64,000 nt of DNA from Pyropia yezoensis. Lineage: Eukaryota; Rhodophyta; Bangiophyceae; Bangiales; Bangiaceae. Of this stretch, positions 44,085 through 54,544 are shown piece after piece. The notes beneath the pieces are model-generated. The model was not told the origin of the DNA and did not search any database. It saw nothing but the letters and a program-made list of their open reading frames with translations. The stretch spans positions 29,426,894-29,490,893 of the forward strand of contig CM020618.1 of the NCBI GenBank assembly GCA_009829735.1, in the 5' to 3' direction. Numbering within the stretch: the stretch's first letter is position 1; each line of letters opens with the position of its first letter. A program made the translations under genes and the position numbers.

Positions 44085-45251
44085 ATGGAGATTGAGCCCG
44101 TCTCTGCGGCCAAGCCCGAGCCTCCTGCCCCCGCTGATGGCGGCGCTCGACCCGCCGCCGCCGGTGCCGCCCCCCCTGCCTCCCCCCCCTCAGCCGACGC
44201 GTCGCTGATGTGGGTGGAAAAGTATCGCCCCGCCAAGCTGGACGACCTCCTCTCCCACACGGACATTGTGCGCACATTGCGGCGGCTGATCGCGTCGTCG
44301 CGGCTGCCGCACCTGCTCTTTTGTGGGCCCCCCGGGACTGGCAAGACGTCCACCATCCTCGCGTGTGCGCGCGAGATGTACGGCCCCGCGTACGGAGCCA
44401 TGGTGTTGGAGCTCAACGCGTCGGACGAGCGGGGCATTGACGTGGTGCGGGAGCGCATCAAGTCTTTTGCGTCGACGCGGCGCATCTTTTCGCGTGGCGT
44501 CAAGCTCATTGTCCTGGACGAGGCCGACGCCATGACCGCCGCCGCGCAGGCCGCCCTCCGGCGGGTGATTGAAAAGCACACGGCCAACGTGCGGTTCTGC
44601 CTCATCTGCAACTATGTCAACAAGATCATCCCGGCGGTGCAGTCGCGATGCACGCGCTTCCGCTTTGCGCCGCTCCCGTCGGGGGACGTGTCGGGGCGCC
44701 TGACGGAAATTGCCGCAGCGGAGGGGGTGGTGCTGGGAGACGGCGGCCTCGCCGCCCTGATGGAGCTGGGCGCGGGCGACATGCGCCGGTGCGTGCACCT
44801 CCTCCAGTCGGCCCACATGGCGTCGTGCGCCGAGGCGGCGGCGGCGGCGGAGACGGCGGCCGCCGACGGCGGTCCCCCCCCAGACCCCGTGCCCATCACC
44901 CGGGAGGCGGTGTATGCCAACGCGGGCGCGCCGCTGCCATCCGACGTGCAGGTGGTGGCAGACTGGCTGCTCAACGAGCCCTTCCCCGTCTGTGTGACCC
45001 GCCTGACCGCCCTGCAGGTGGACAAGGGCTTTGCCATGGACGACATTTGCCGGCAGCTGGTAGAGATGGTGCTCCTCATGCCGCTGCCGGGGGTGGCCAA
45101 GTGCTACCTACTGGAACACCTTGCCGAGGTGGAGTACCGCATGGCGGGGGGGGGTTCCGTGGCGCTCAACACCCTGGCTTTGGTGGGCGCGTTCAAGTTT
45201 GGGATGCTCCTGACGCGGGACGCGGAGGTCAAGGCCATGGATGAAACGTAG
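44085..45251 (+). CDS. RFC5: Replication factor C small subunit RFC5 (yeast Rfc3)
   Basis: This AAA+ subunit of the clamp loader opens and loads PCNA at primer ends and also joins checkpoint loaders. The protein has 388 residues. After a ~45-residue Pro/Ala leader comes the RFC start WVEKYRPAKLDDLLSH, Walker A GPPGTGKT (about residue 81), NASDERGIDVVRERI, Walker B VLDEADAM (~144), the sensor and arginine-finger segment CLICNYVNKII and SRCTRFRF (~187), and a C-terminal collar domain. SFASTRRIF and LDEADAMT-AAQAALRR identify the human RFC5/yeast Rfc3 branch. A 25-residue Ala/Asp insertion (about 44825-44890) is lineage-specific. ATG at 44085 was chosen because it gives the usual length; the frame is open upstream. 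No intron is seen. Confidence 0.95.
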   Translation: MEIEPVSAAKPEPPAPADGGARPAAAGAAPPASPPSADASLMWVEKYRPAKLDDLLSHTDIVRTLRRLIASSRLPHLLFCGPPGTGKTSTILACAREMYGPAYGAMVLELNASDERGIDVVRERIKSFASTRRIFSRGVKLIVLDEADAMTAAAQAALRRVIEKHTANVRFCLICNYVNKIIPAVQSRCTRFRFAPLPSGDVSGRLTEIAAAEGVVLGDGGLAALMELGAGDMRRCVHLLQSAHMASCAEAAAAAETAAADGGPPPDPVPITREAVYANAGAPLPSDVQVVADWLLNEPFPVCVTRLTALQVDKGFAMDDICRQLVEMVLLMPLPGVAKCYLLEHLAEVEYRMAGGGSVALNTLALVGAFKFGMLLTRDAEVKAMDET

Positions 45252-46245
45252 GGCGGGGGGCGGGGGGGGGCGGGGGGGGGTGACAGGACCGTCGAGGGCG
45301 CCTGGTGACCCGACCGACCGACCGACCGACCGACCGAGGTATCACAAACACACGTGCACGCGCGGGTGGGACGCGAGGCCAAACAAAAGCAAACCCAGTG
45401 GGGGCGCCCGCGTGGGCGCCCGACTTGGGACGCGCCTGCCCGCCGCCGACCCGCGCGTGGCCGTCCAGCCGGGTGCGCTGCCCGCAAGGGTCGCCCCACC
45501 GCCCACCGCGCCACGCGTGGGCGCGGCGGCGTTGGGCCGCCGCCGACCGCCGCACGAGCGGCGGGCGACCGACGGAGCGGGTGGCAGACGCGACGCCGCC
45601 GCCCCGCACGGCCGTGGTCGATGGCTGGCGTGCCCCCCCGCCGCCGCCGCCGCCGCCCCGGGGGGGCCCAGCGGGTGCACGCCGCGGGCGTGCCCCACCC
45701 CGCCGCGCGGGGTGGTGGTGCACCCCGCGGGCGGCGCGGTCGGCTCCGGGCGCCCCGCCGCCCGCCTCTGTGACTTGGCCGCGTCCACGTCCACGCGGGC
45801 GCGGGGACTGGCAACGGCACGGGCACCCCCATGTACCACAAGTAGATTTCGAACACATTGTCACGGTTTCACTCGTGGGTCGGCGGCGGATGTGGGTCGG
45901 GTGATGTGGCTGGTGCCCGCGACCGTCACCGCCCCCCTCCTGCCGAGCCTGGCTGCCCACGCCTCTGTGTCTGCGATGCGGCTGTACAGTACAGTACAGT
46001 AAATACTATATACTGTACAGTCTACCAGCTGCCGCCCCCCTCCCCGCCACAGGCTCCCGCCCGACGCCCTCACCCCTCTCTGCCCTTCCCCCCCCCCCGC
46101 TGCACACCGCCGACTCCACCCTATCCCTCCCCCCACCCCCCCCCCACCCCCCCCTCTACGCTTCCCCCCCCCCCTGTGCTCCCCGTCCCCCCCTCCCCCC
46201 CCCCCCCCCACCCCCCTGCTCCGCTTCCCTCCCCCCCACAACGTC
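45252..46245. other. Intergenic region with CGAC repeats and a palindrome
   Basis: No gene is supported. CGAC is repeated seven times at 45310-45337. CTGTACAGTA (45982-45991) and TACTGTACAG (46011-46020) are a perfect 10-bp inverted repeat around an AT-rich centre, the only clearly AT-rich bases nearby. It may be part of the VPS41 promoter. Confidence 0.45.
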
Positions 46246-47063
46246 ATGCCCCCCGCCCCCCACCCATCCCCAGGGGCATCCCCCTCTTCCCCCTCTCCGC
46301 CCCCCGTCGAGCCCCTCTTCACCGTCGGGCGCCTCGGCGCCCCCGACGCCTCCGCCGCCGCCGCCGCGGCGGACGCTGGCCATGGGGGCGGCGGCGGCGG
46401 CGGCGGTGGCGGTGGGGCGCCCCTCCGCCCCCCCCCCCCCCCGCGGCGGGCGTGCGGCTGGCCGGCACGGTCACGGCGGTGGGGGTGAGCCGGCGGCTGG
46501 TGGCCCTCGGCGGCAGCACCGGCGACGTTGTGGTCACCGACGTGGGCGGCACCGTCCTGCGCACCTGGGGGGAGGGGGGGGGGGGGGCGGACCCGCCCGC
46601 CGCCGGCGGCGGCGGCCGCCACCGGGGCGGGGGCGGGGAGGACGCCCCCGGAGGGCGGCGGCATGCCGTCACCGCCGCCGCCGCCGCCCCCGCCGCCGCC
46701 GCCGCCGCCTCCGCCGCTGCTGGTGCTGCGCACCCCCCCCCCGCCCCCCCATCCTCCTCCTCCTCCTCGTCGTCGTCGTCGTCGCCCCCCCCCCTTGGTG
46801 GCCCCCCCCCGTCGGCGGCGGTGGTGGCGCTGTCCCTGGGCGGCGGCGCCACCGCGGACGAGGTGCTGGCGGTCGTTGACGCGGCGGGCGGGGTGGTGGT
46901 CCGGTCCGCCTTTCTCGACGCCGCCACTGAGCACACCTGGCGCCTGCCGCCGGCGGTGGTGCCGCCGCCGCCGCCGCCCCACCGCCGCGCGGCGCCGCCG
47001 CCGCCCGCACCGGCGGTGGCGGTGGCACCCGCTGGGGCGGCGGCGGGGTCGTCGTCGTCCCCG

Positions 47064-47102
<39 letters not shown>

Positions 47103-50100
47103 CCGCGCCCCCCCCCCCCCCCCCCCCCGGCGGCGGCGGCGGGGGCGGGGGCGGCGGGGGCGGCCCCGACGGCGGTGATGGCCCCCCCCCCCCCGACCAG
47201 GTGCTGTGCGTGGCGGTGGACCCCGACTGGGGCAAGCCCCTCACCGGCGGCGAGCGGCTGGCGCTGGGCACCGTCGACGGGCGGCTGCGGGTGCACACGC
47301 GGGGGTGGCTGGGCTCCTCGTCGCGGGTCATCTCGGCGGGCGACGGGCCGGTGGTGGCGGTATCCTGGGTGGGCTCCCTCCTCTGCTGGGCCACCCCGCG
47401 GGTCGTCCGCGTCTTTGACATTGGGGCCGACCGGGGGGTGTGCGTTGTGTCCGCCCCGCGGGGGGGGGGGGGGGGGGAGCGCCAGCCGCGCCGCCGCCGC
47501 CGCCGCCACCACCACCACCGCCACCACCACCGCCGCCGCCGCTGACGTCCCCGCCGTCGCCGCCACCGCCGCCGTCGACGCCGCCCCCCCCAGCGGGGGA
47601 GGGGCCACCCCCGCCGGCCGCGTCGGCCGCCACCCCGCCCGCCCCGTCGCCACCGCCATCGCCACCCACCGACGCGCTGCCCCCCCCCCCCCGCCGCCCC
47701 ACGACGCGACCAATCCCGCCCACTTTCCCCACCACCACAACCCGTGGGACCTCTTCTCGTCGGTCGCCGCCCTCTCCTCCACCGCCACCGCGCTGACCGC
47801 GTCGGCGCTGTCGGCGACCGCGTCGACGGCCACGTCCATGACGGCCGGCGCGTTGTCCGCCACCGCCTCGACGGCATCGTCCCTCACCCGTGACGCCCTG
47901 TCTGTGACGGGGAGTCTGGCTGCCGCGGCGTTGCCGTCCACGTCGGTGGCAGTGGCGGCGGCGGCGGCTGCGGGCGGCGCAGACGGGGCACCGTCGGCAG
48001 GCGACGCCACCGGCGCGGCGGCGGCCGCGGGCGGCGTGGCGACTGTGGCCGCCGCACGCGCGGCGGCGGGCGTCGTGGCGTGGGCGCCCGTCCCGGGTGG
48101 CCGCCCGTCTGCGTCGGGGGAGCTCCCGTGTCGGCTGCTCCTGTGCTGGCCGAGCGTCCTCAAGGTGCTCGACATTTCGGCACACACCCATGGGGGGGGG
48201 AATGCCAGCAGCAGCAGCAGCAGCGGCGGCGGCGGTGGTGGTGATGGCGGTGGCGGAGGAGGAAACCGCGGCAGCGGCGGCGGCGGCGGCGGCGGCGGAA
48301 GGGGTGCCCCCGCCGGGGGGGGTGGCGGCCATCCGCGCCGCATAGTGGTGCGGGCGTCGGTGGGGGTACCCGCTGGCGACACGGCGATTATAGCCGCCGC
48401 TCCGTATGGGAGGAGCGGAGGAGTGGCGCTACTCACCCGCGGGGGGGAGGGCGACGCCGTCTCATCGTTGCGTCTGCACCTGCTGGCTCCGCTCGACGCG
48501 GCGGCCGGCGTTGGCGGAGGCGCGGGCGTGGAGATGAAGCCCGTGCGGCGGGTGGACAGTGGCGGCGGCAGCGGCAGCGACAGCGCCGGTGGTGGCAGCG
48601 CCGGTGGCGGCCGCGGCGGTGGGCGCGGCGGCCCGCCCGCGGCGCCACCGTCCTTGCTGCTCCCCGCCCCCCCCCCCGGGCACCACCCCCCCCCTCTGCA
48701 GACGATGACGCGGCGGCGCTGCCGCAGGCCGGGGTGCTGACGCTCCCCGCCCCCGCCGGCACCGCCGCAGACACGTCCGCGACGCGCCTCGTGGCGGTCC
48801 CCCCTGGGGAGCCCCCCGCCCTGCTCGTCACCGCCCCCGCGGGCGCCACGCCCGGCACGCCCCTCACCGTGCGGCCCCCCTCTCCCGCGGAGCGTGTGCG
48901 GTGGGCGCTGGGCGTTGGCCACTACGCCGCGGCGCTGGCGGTGGCTGCGGCGGCGCCGCGGGGGAGCCTCCGCGCCGCGGCGCTTTCCATCGAGGCGGTG
49001 GGCGACCGGTTCCTCGAGTCGGTCCACGCCGCGGATGACTGGCCGCGGCTCGTCGCGGTGCTACCGCACGTCATTGCGTCAACGACCGTGGGAGGGGGGG
49101 GGTCCCCGCATGCCGGCGGCGGTGGCGGCGCCCCCAGTCTGCCCGCGCCTGGGCTGGGCAGCAGCAGCGCAGAGGGTGTCCTCGGCGGCGGCGGCGGCGG
49201 CGGCGGCGGCGCTGGCGCCACCACCGCCGCCGCCGCCCGGTGGTCCCGCTGGATTAACGTGTTTCGCAAGGCGAGGCGACTGCCCGCGCTGGCGCCGTCC
49301 ATCCCCGTGGCGGCGCCGCGGCTGCCTACCTCCGTCTATGACGCGGTGCTTGTGGATCTGGCCACCTCTTCTCCCGCCACCCTCCACGACCTCCTCGGCA
49401 GGTGGCCGGTGCAGGTCTACTCGCTGGAGCCCCTGACGGGGGTTGTGGAGGCGGCGCTCCGCCACCGCGCGACCACCGCCGTCACCGCCATCGGCGCTGC
49501 CTCTGATGACGACGACGACGACAACGGCGGCGGCGAGGGCGCCGATGGCGCCGACCGCGACGACGACGGGTACAGCCTGCGGGAGAGCCTCTACCACCTC
49601 TACGCCGTCGATGGCCGCCACGCCGAGACGGTCGCGCTGCTGCTGTCGGAGCGGCGGCCCCGCGTCTTTGACTATATCGAGACCCACCGGCTGTACGACG
49701 CGGTGCGGTCGACGGGCACCCTCCGGGCACTCTACGATCTTGACGCCCCCCGCACGACGGGCCTCCTCGTTCGCGCCGCCGCCGACGGCCGCGCGCACCT
49801 CCCCGCGGACGTGGTGGTGCCGCTTCTCCAGCGGCTGGGCCGCCCGCGGTGGCTCCTCGCCTACCTCCACGCTCTCTCCCGCCAGCCGGGCGCGGGCACC
49901 GGCGCGGGCGGCGCCGCTGACGGTGGCGCCGCCGCGTACACGGACCTCCTCATCTCCCTCTACGCGAGCCTCCCCGACGACGCGCCGCCGGGGGCGCTCG
50001 CCCGCCTCCTCCGCACCTCCCCGCACTATTCGCTCGACGCGGCGCTCCAGACGCTCACCGCCGCCGCGCGGGTGCAGCACGCCGCCGCGACCGCCGCGGC

Positions 50101-51061
50101 TCGCGAGCGGCGGCGGCGGCGGGCGCACCTGCGGGGGACGGCAGGAGGCGGCGGCGGTGGTAGAGGTGACGGTGGCGGCAGCAGCGGCGGCAGCGGCAGC
50201 GGCGGCGGCGGCGGCGGTGGTGGTGGTGGTGGTGGTGGGGACCGCCGCCGCCGCCGTGGCCACGAGCCGGCTGGTGCGGCCGTCGGCGACGGGGGGGTGG
50301 CGGCGGGGGGCGTCGACCTACCCGACAGCAGCACCGGCAACAGCAGCGACGGTGGCGGCAGCAGCGGCAGCAGCAGCCGCGGCGGTGGCGGCGGCGGCGA
50401 CGGCGACGACAGCGGCGGCGGTGGGGGTGGTGCGGGCGGCCACGCCGGCGGCGGGCGGGGCGGCGGCGGCAGCGGCGGCGGCAGCAGCAGCAGCGGGTGC
50501 GGGGGCATCCTTGGCCGCGAGCGGGTGACGGTGCTGGCGGCGATGGGGGACCTCCACGGCGCCCTGTCGGTGCTGCTCGACGAGCTCAACGACGTGGCCG
50601 CCGCCACCGCCTTTGTCGCCGACCACGTTGGGGAGGCGGGGGCGTCTCCCGCGGCGGCCGCCGCCGCGGCGGGCCGCCGCCGTGGCGGCGGCAGCGGCGG
50701 CGCCACCGCCCCTGGCGGCGACGGCGGCGGCGGCGGCACCCCGTCGGCGTCGGCGTCGCCTTCGGCGGCGGTGTCGACCAGCCTGCGGGAGCGGCTGCTG
50801 CGGCGCGCCGCGGGGGACCCCGCCATGCTGGCGGCGCTCCTCGACGCCCCCGCCGCCGCCCGCGTCGACGCGTCGCGGCTGGTGGCGCTGCTGGGGCCGG
50901 GCGCCGCGCCGGTGGCGGGCCTCCGGGACCGCCTCCACCGGCTGCTGGTGGACGCGTCGCTGGAGCGGGCGCTCCGGGAGGGCTGTGCCGCGTCAATGCG
51001 CGCCGACGCCGAGGCGCTGATGGGCCGCCTCGACGCGGCGCTCCGGGCGCCGCTGCCGTAG
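46246..51061 (+). CDS. VPS41: VPS41, HOPS complex subunit, with homopolymer frameshifts
   Basis: This HOPS subunit drives tethering and fusion of late endosomes with the vacuole. The reading runs through several frames: 46246-46435, 46437-47060, 47180-47480, 47730-48680, then 48680-51061. Each change falls in a run of G or C, so sequence errors are more likely than introns. The N-terminal part is the WD40-like propeller (VGVSRRLVALGGSTGDVVV, VAVSWVGSLLCWATPRVVRV, PCRLLLCWPSVLKVLDI). The last 775 codons hold the helical repeats (ESLYHLYAVDGRHAETVALL, VFDYIETHRLYDAV) and the family ending GLRDRLHRLL ... LREGCAASM. The C-terminal RING finger of animal and plant VPS41 is missing: the stop follows directly. 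Large Ala/Gly/Pro insertions make it about twice the size of human VPS41. Confidence 0.85.
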
Positions 51062-51527
51062 AGGGCGGCTGCTGTTCTTGGGGGCCGGGGGGGGGGGGGG
51101 GGGGGGGGGGGGTGGGGCGGACGTTGGCGTGCGCCAATTGCAAGGCCTGTGTGTGCGCGTGTGTATGTACGTGTGTGGCGCTGCTTGGTCTGATGGGGGA
51201 AGGGGGGCGGGGGATGGGTTGGTTCAGGGTATACAGATGACTGGTTGTTGGTGTAGCACGGCGTACGGTCGGGGGGCGCCCCCGCGTGTCACCGCGCCCG
51301 TTCCGCGCGGTGCGGGACGCGCGGGGCCGTTCGCCTGCACTGGTTCACTGCCGGCAGCAGAGTGCTGGGGACATGCGCTTTCCTTGATGCCTGGTGCCCG
51401 TCTGCTGTGCGGCCTCGACGGCCAAACGCCACTCGTTTGCCCCATCCGCGGCGCGTCCTGCCGCCGCACGCCCTCCCCACGGGCGTGGCGCCTGCCTGCG
51501 CTACCCCCTGACCCTCTCTGTCCGTAT

Positions 51528-51558
<31 letters not shown>

Positions 51559-51610
51559 CACCCCCCTCAGTGACCAGGCCCGCGAGCCCCCGCCCAACCC
51601 CCCCTTCATC
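51062..51610. other. Convergent spacer between VPS41 and GT61
   Basis: About 550 bp. It holds a G run (51087-51112), a TG/GT-rich stretch (about 51150-51180) and a C run (51528-51555). There is no gene. Confidence 0.5.
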
Positions 51611-53374
51611 TCAAGCCATCCCCTGTGCGGTGGTGGCGCTGATGGGCGCCGCCACGGCCGGCGGGCGGTCCACCCCACAGTGCGCGAGGCCCCGCGAGAC
51701 GGCCAGCGCGGCCACCGCCTTGACGTTGAACGTCAACCGCTGGTAGCCCGCGCACTGGAGCACGCTGGCTGCCCCCGTCCCCGCCGCGGCGGCGGGGTCC
51801 GTCGCCCAGTCGAGGCCACCGTCCGCCGCGCCGCCAGCCGCGGCTGCTGCGGCGTCGCCGTTTCCGTTTCCGGCACGAAAGGCGGCGGCGGCGGCGGTCC
51901 AGCGGGCGAGCACCGCGTCCGTGGCGGGCCCGTCCTTGTTAAAGTGCGTCACGCAGCTGCGGAATACGTCCTCGTCGGGCTGCGCCGTCAGCGCCACCCG
52001 TGGGATGTCGTACACGCGGGCGAGGGTGGAAAAGGGGCTGGCCGGCACGCCAAAGGGCATCACCTCGACGAGCACGGAACCCGGGCGGAGGAAGAGGAGG
52101 TTGGCCACCCCCGCCCCGTGCGACGCGACGACCACGTTCGTCTCTTGCATCATGGAGATTTGCTCGTGGAAGGTGGCGTTTTCAAAAAACACCACCTCGG
52201 CGGCGAGGGTCACCCCCGGCGCCGCAGCCTCGGCCGCCGCCGCCTCGGCCGCCACCGCCGTGCGCAGCGCATAGTCGCCAACCATGTAACGCTGGCCGTA
52301 CCGGTTGAGCACCATCACTCGCACCGTGCACGCGCGGGCGGTCGCGGCGAGCGCCGTCGCAACGTCCGCGCCCGTGCGCCGCGGCGCCCGGCTAATCTGG
52401 TTGGCCGCGTACAGAAAGTGGTCGGCCGGGAAGAGGCCGTCTGGCAACGCGTCGGCAGCGAGGCCTGTCGTCACCACCGACCGTGCACACGCGGCGACGC
52501 CCCGCACCTTCCAGCCGTACAGGTCAGCCGCGTCGAGGACAGTAAAGGCGCCGTAGAACGCGTTGCGGATGAGGCGCAGGAAGCCCTTAACCCACTTTTC
52601 GTCCTTTTGCATCGTGATGCGGCTGGTGACCACCAGGCCGGGGCGGAGGCCCGCAGCCGCCACCGCCGCCGCCACCGCCTCGTCGCACGGCCCGCGGCCG
52701 GCAGCGACACACTCGCGGGTCAGCCGCGCCGCGTGGGCGGGCATCCGCTCAAGGACATCCATCAGCAGCAGCACGGGCGTCAGGTCGGTAGCAATGGCGG
52801 GCATTGTCTCCCCCGGAGGGTCCACGCCAAACAGGTCCGTCCCATTGTGCGCGTCGGTGAGCACAATGCGGCGGCCGTACGCCGCGTCAACGGCATACGT
52901 GCCGTCGGGGGCGGCCTTGAGGAGGTACTGGGGCGCCCCGACGCCGCACCGCAAGACCGTTGAGTGGAAGGCCTTCATCCACGACGGGAGGAGGAAGGTG
53001 CCATCCCCGACGCGGCACGCGCCGTGGATGCGGCACAGCCGCGCGTCGGGGGGGAGCGCCGCGTGCGTCCACACCTCAATCATCTCGGTTAGACGGGTCA
53101 CGTTGGACGGCCAGTCCCCAGTGGCGTGGTCGCTACCATCGGCAGCGTCATCGGCGGGGCGCATGGTCAGCGGCAGCAGGGGCGGAGGGACGTCCCAGTC
53201 GGCTGCCGTCACGGGCGCTCCCGGCGGTACGATGAATGAAGGGGGGGTGACTGCTGGTGGTTGGCCGCCCGCCGCGGCAGCCCTCACGGTTGCCACCCCA
53301 ACCGCTGCAAAGGCGAGGAGCAGCCATCCAATGGGGCGGCTGCCACGGCAAGCTGTCGGCCTCCACCCCACCAT
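51611..53374 (-). CDS. GT61-family glycosyltransferase, type II membrane protein
   Basis: This protein of 587 residues belongs to the GT61/DUF563 group, which includes EGF-domain O-GlcNAc transferase and plant xylosyl- and arabinosyltransferases. A hydrophobic anchor (WLLLAFAAVGVATVRAA) lies near the N terminus, then a lumenal stem. The catalytic domain carries ENATFHEQISMMQETNVVVA and the family signature SHGAGVANLLFLRPGS followed by VEVMPFG (about 52060-52150). Potential N-glycosylation sites (NVT, NGT, NAT) fit a Golgi or ER enzyme. The donor sugar cannot be told. ATG at 53372-53374 was chosen because it puts the anchor at the N terminus; the frame is open to an ATG at 53662 through Gly-rich sequence. 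It is divergent from a second glycosyltransferase. Confidence 0.85.
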   Translation of the reverse strand: MVGWRPTACRGSRPIGWLLLAFAAVGVATVRAAAAGGQPPAVTPPSFIVPPGAPVTAADWDVPPPLLPLTMRPADDAADGSDHATGDWPSNVTRLTEMIEVWTHAALPPDARLCRIHGACRVGDGTFLLPSWMKAFHSTVLRCGVGAPQYLLKAAPDGTYAVDAAYGRRIVLTDAHNGTDLFGVDPPGETMPAIATDLTPVLLLMDVLERMPAHAARLTRECVAAGRGPCDEAVAAAVAAAGLRPGLVVTSRITMQKDEKWVKGFLRLIRNAFYGAFTVLDAADLYGWKVRGVAACARSVVTTGLAADALPDGLFPADHFLYAANQISRAPRRTGADVATALAATARACTVRVMVLNRYGQRYMVGDYALRTAVAAEAAAAEAAAPGVTLAAEVVFFENATFHEQISMMQETNVVVASHGAGVANLLFLRPGSVLVEVMPFGVPASPFSTLARVYDIPRVALTAQPDEDVFRSCVTHFNKDGPATDAVLARWTAAAAAFRAGNGNGDAAAAAAGGAADGGLDWATDPAAAAGTGAASVLQCAGYQRLTFNVKAVAALAVSRGLAHCGVDRPPAVAAPISATTAQGMA

Positions 53375-54544
53375 GGCTGCCGTTGCGTGGTGGCCACTGC
53401 AGCGGCCGCCGCCGCCACACCGGGGGGCGGCGTCGCGCCTGCCGCCGCTATTGCGGCCACCCCCTCCACCGCCATTGATGCCACCGCCGCCACCCCACCG
53501 GTCTGCTTGTGCCCGCTGCGACGGCGGCGGAAACGGCGGCGGCGTCAGCAGTGCCATTGGCGCCACGGCCGCAGCCGTCTCACTACCCCATCTACGGCGC
53601 CCCATGGTGGCGGCGGCCCCGACGACGCCTGAAGACACGCGGGCGGTGGGCTTCCCGACCACCTCCCCCGCACCCTCCCCCCCCCCGCCACCCTGCCCAC
53701 GACCGTCCCGGCCGCCAGCAGCACGAGAAAAACGCCGCAGCCGTCGCTGCCGCCGCCGTCAACCTCTGCGGGCAGGAGAGACGCCTAGCCCACCCCGCCC
53801 CACCCCGCCCCGCCCTGACCCGTACCCCCGGTCGCACCGCGGGTTTGGCACCGGTGGACGCGACGGGCGGCGCCCATCCCGTTGACCGCTTGCGCCCCTA
53901 CCGGGACCGCCACGCCGCCAGCGGTCGGCGACACGCCGTCCGCGCGCGCGCGCGACCTTGGCCGCTGCCGCTGCGCAGTGGGTCTAAAATGCATGTACCT
54001 TTCGTTCTCCGCCAAACGGCCCTCACGGGGTCGTGAAGGCCTGCTTACAGAAGCCGACCCCCCCACAGAGGCCGTAAACGCCGCTTTGCACGGATCGTAA
54101 GGTACACGGTTTTAGTCCCACTGCGCTGGGGGAGGGGGGGGGGTGAGAGGCACATGCCGCGCGGGCAGAGCCGCTGCCCGCCACGTCGCCGCGGGGAAGG
54201 GGGCTGGTGGGGGCGTAGGAGGGGTGGCAGGCAGCAGCGGCCCACGACTGACAGACCCCCCGTCCATGACTGTCACATAGATGATTGAGTAACTACATCC
54301 CCTCAATTAATTCTTTTTTGCATGGTCGAAAGCTAGATCTGTTCTCAAAGTAGAACATGGGGCCTTTCTGTAAAGCGGTGACACTGTGTGTCTCGAGGAA
54401 GCCGAGCGTAGACAGCGTCAGCGTGGTCGAGTGCCCAAGTGGCAGTCACCAGCGGCTACTGAGGATGAGCGCTCCCACCCCCCTCTCCCCACACCGCCCG
54501 GTCCGCCTGCATCGCCCACCCCCGCGTTCCCCACGACGGCCAGA
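53375..54544. promoter_or_regulatory. Divergent region between two glycosyltransferase genes
   Basis: This is 1.17 kb between the chosen starts. It is G/C-rich up to ~54250 and has a less GC-rich stretch at about 54270-54360 close to the GT31 gene, where a core promoter would be expected. Both genes may extend into it at their N termini. No other gene is supported. Confidence 0.45.

Noticed and set aside
45310-45337. CGAC tandem repeat as a possible CRISPR-like or regulatory array
   Set aside because: A simple 4-bp microsatellite without spacers in a eukaryotic genome.
46319-49027. 902-codon minus-strand frame opposite VPS41
   Set aside because: It is low complexity (Pro, Gly, Arg) and antisense to well-conserved VPS41 segments.
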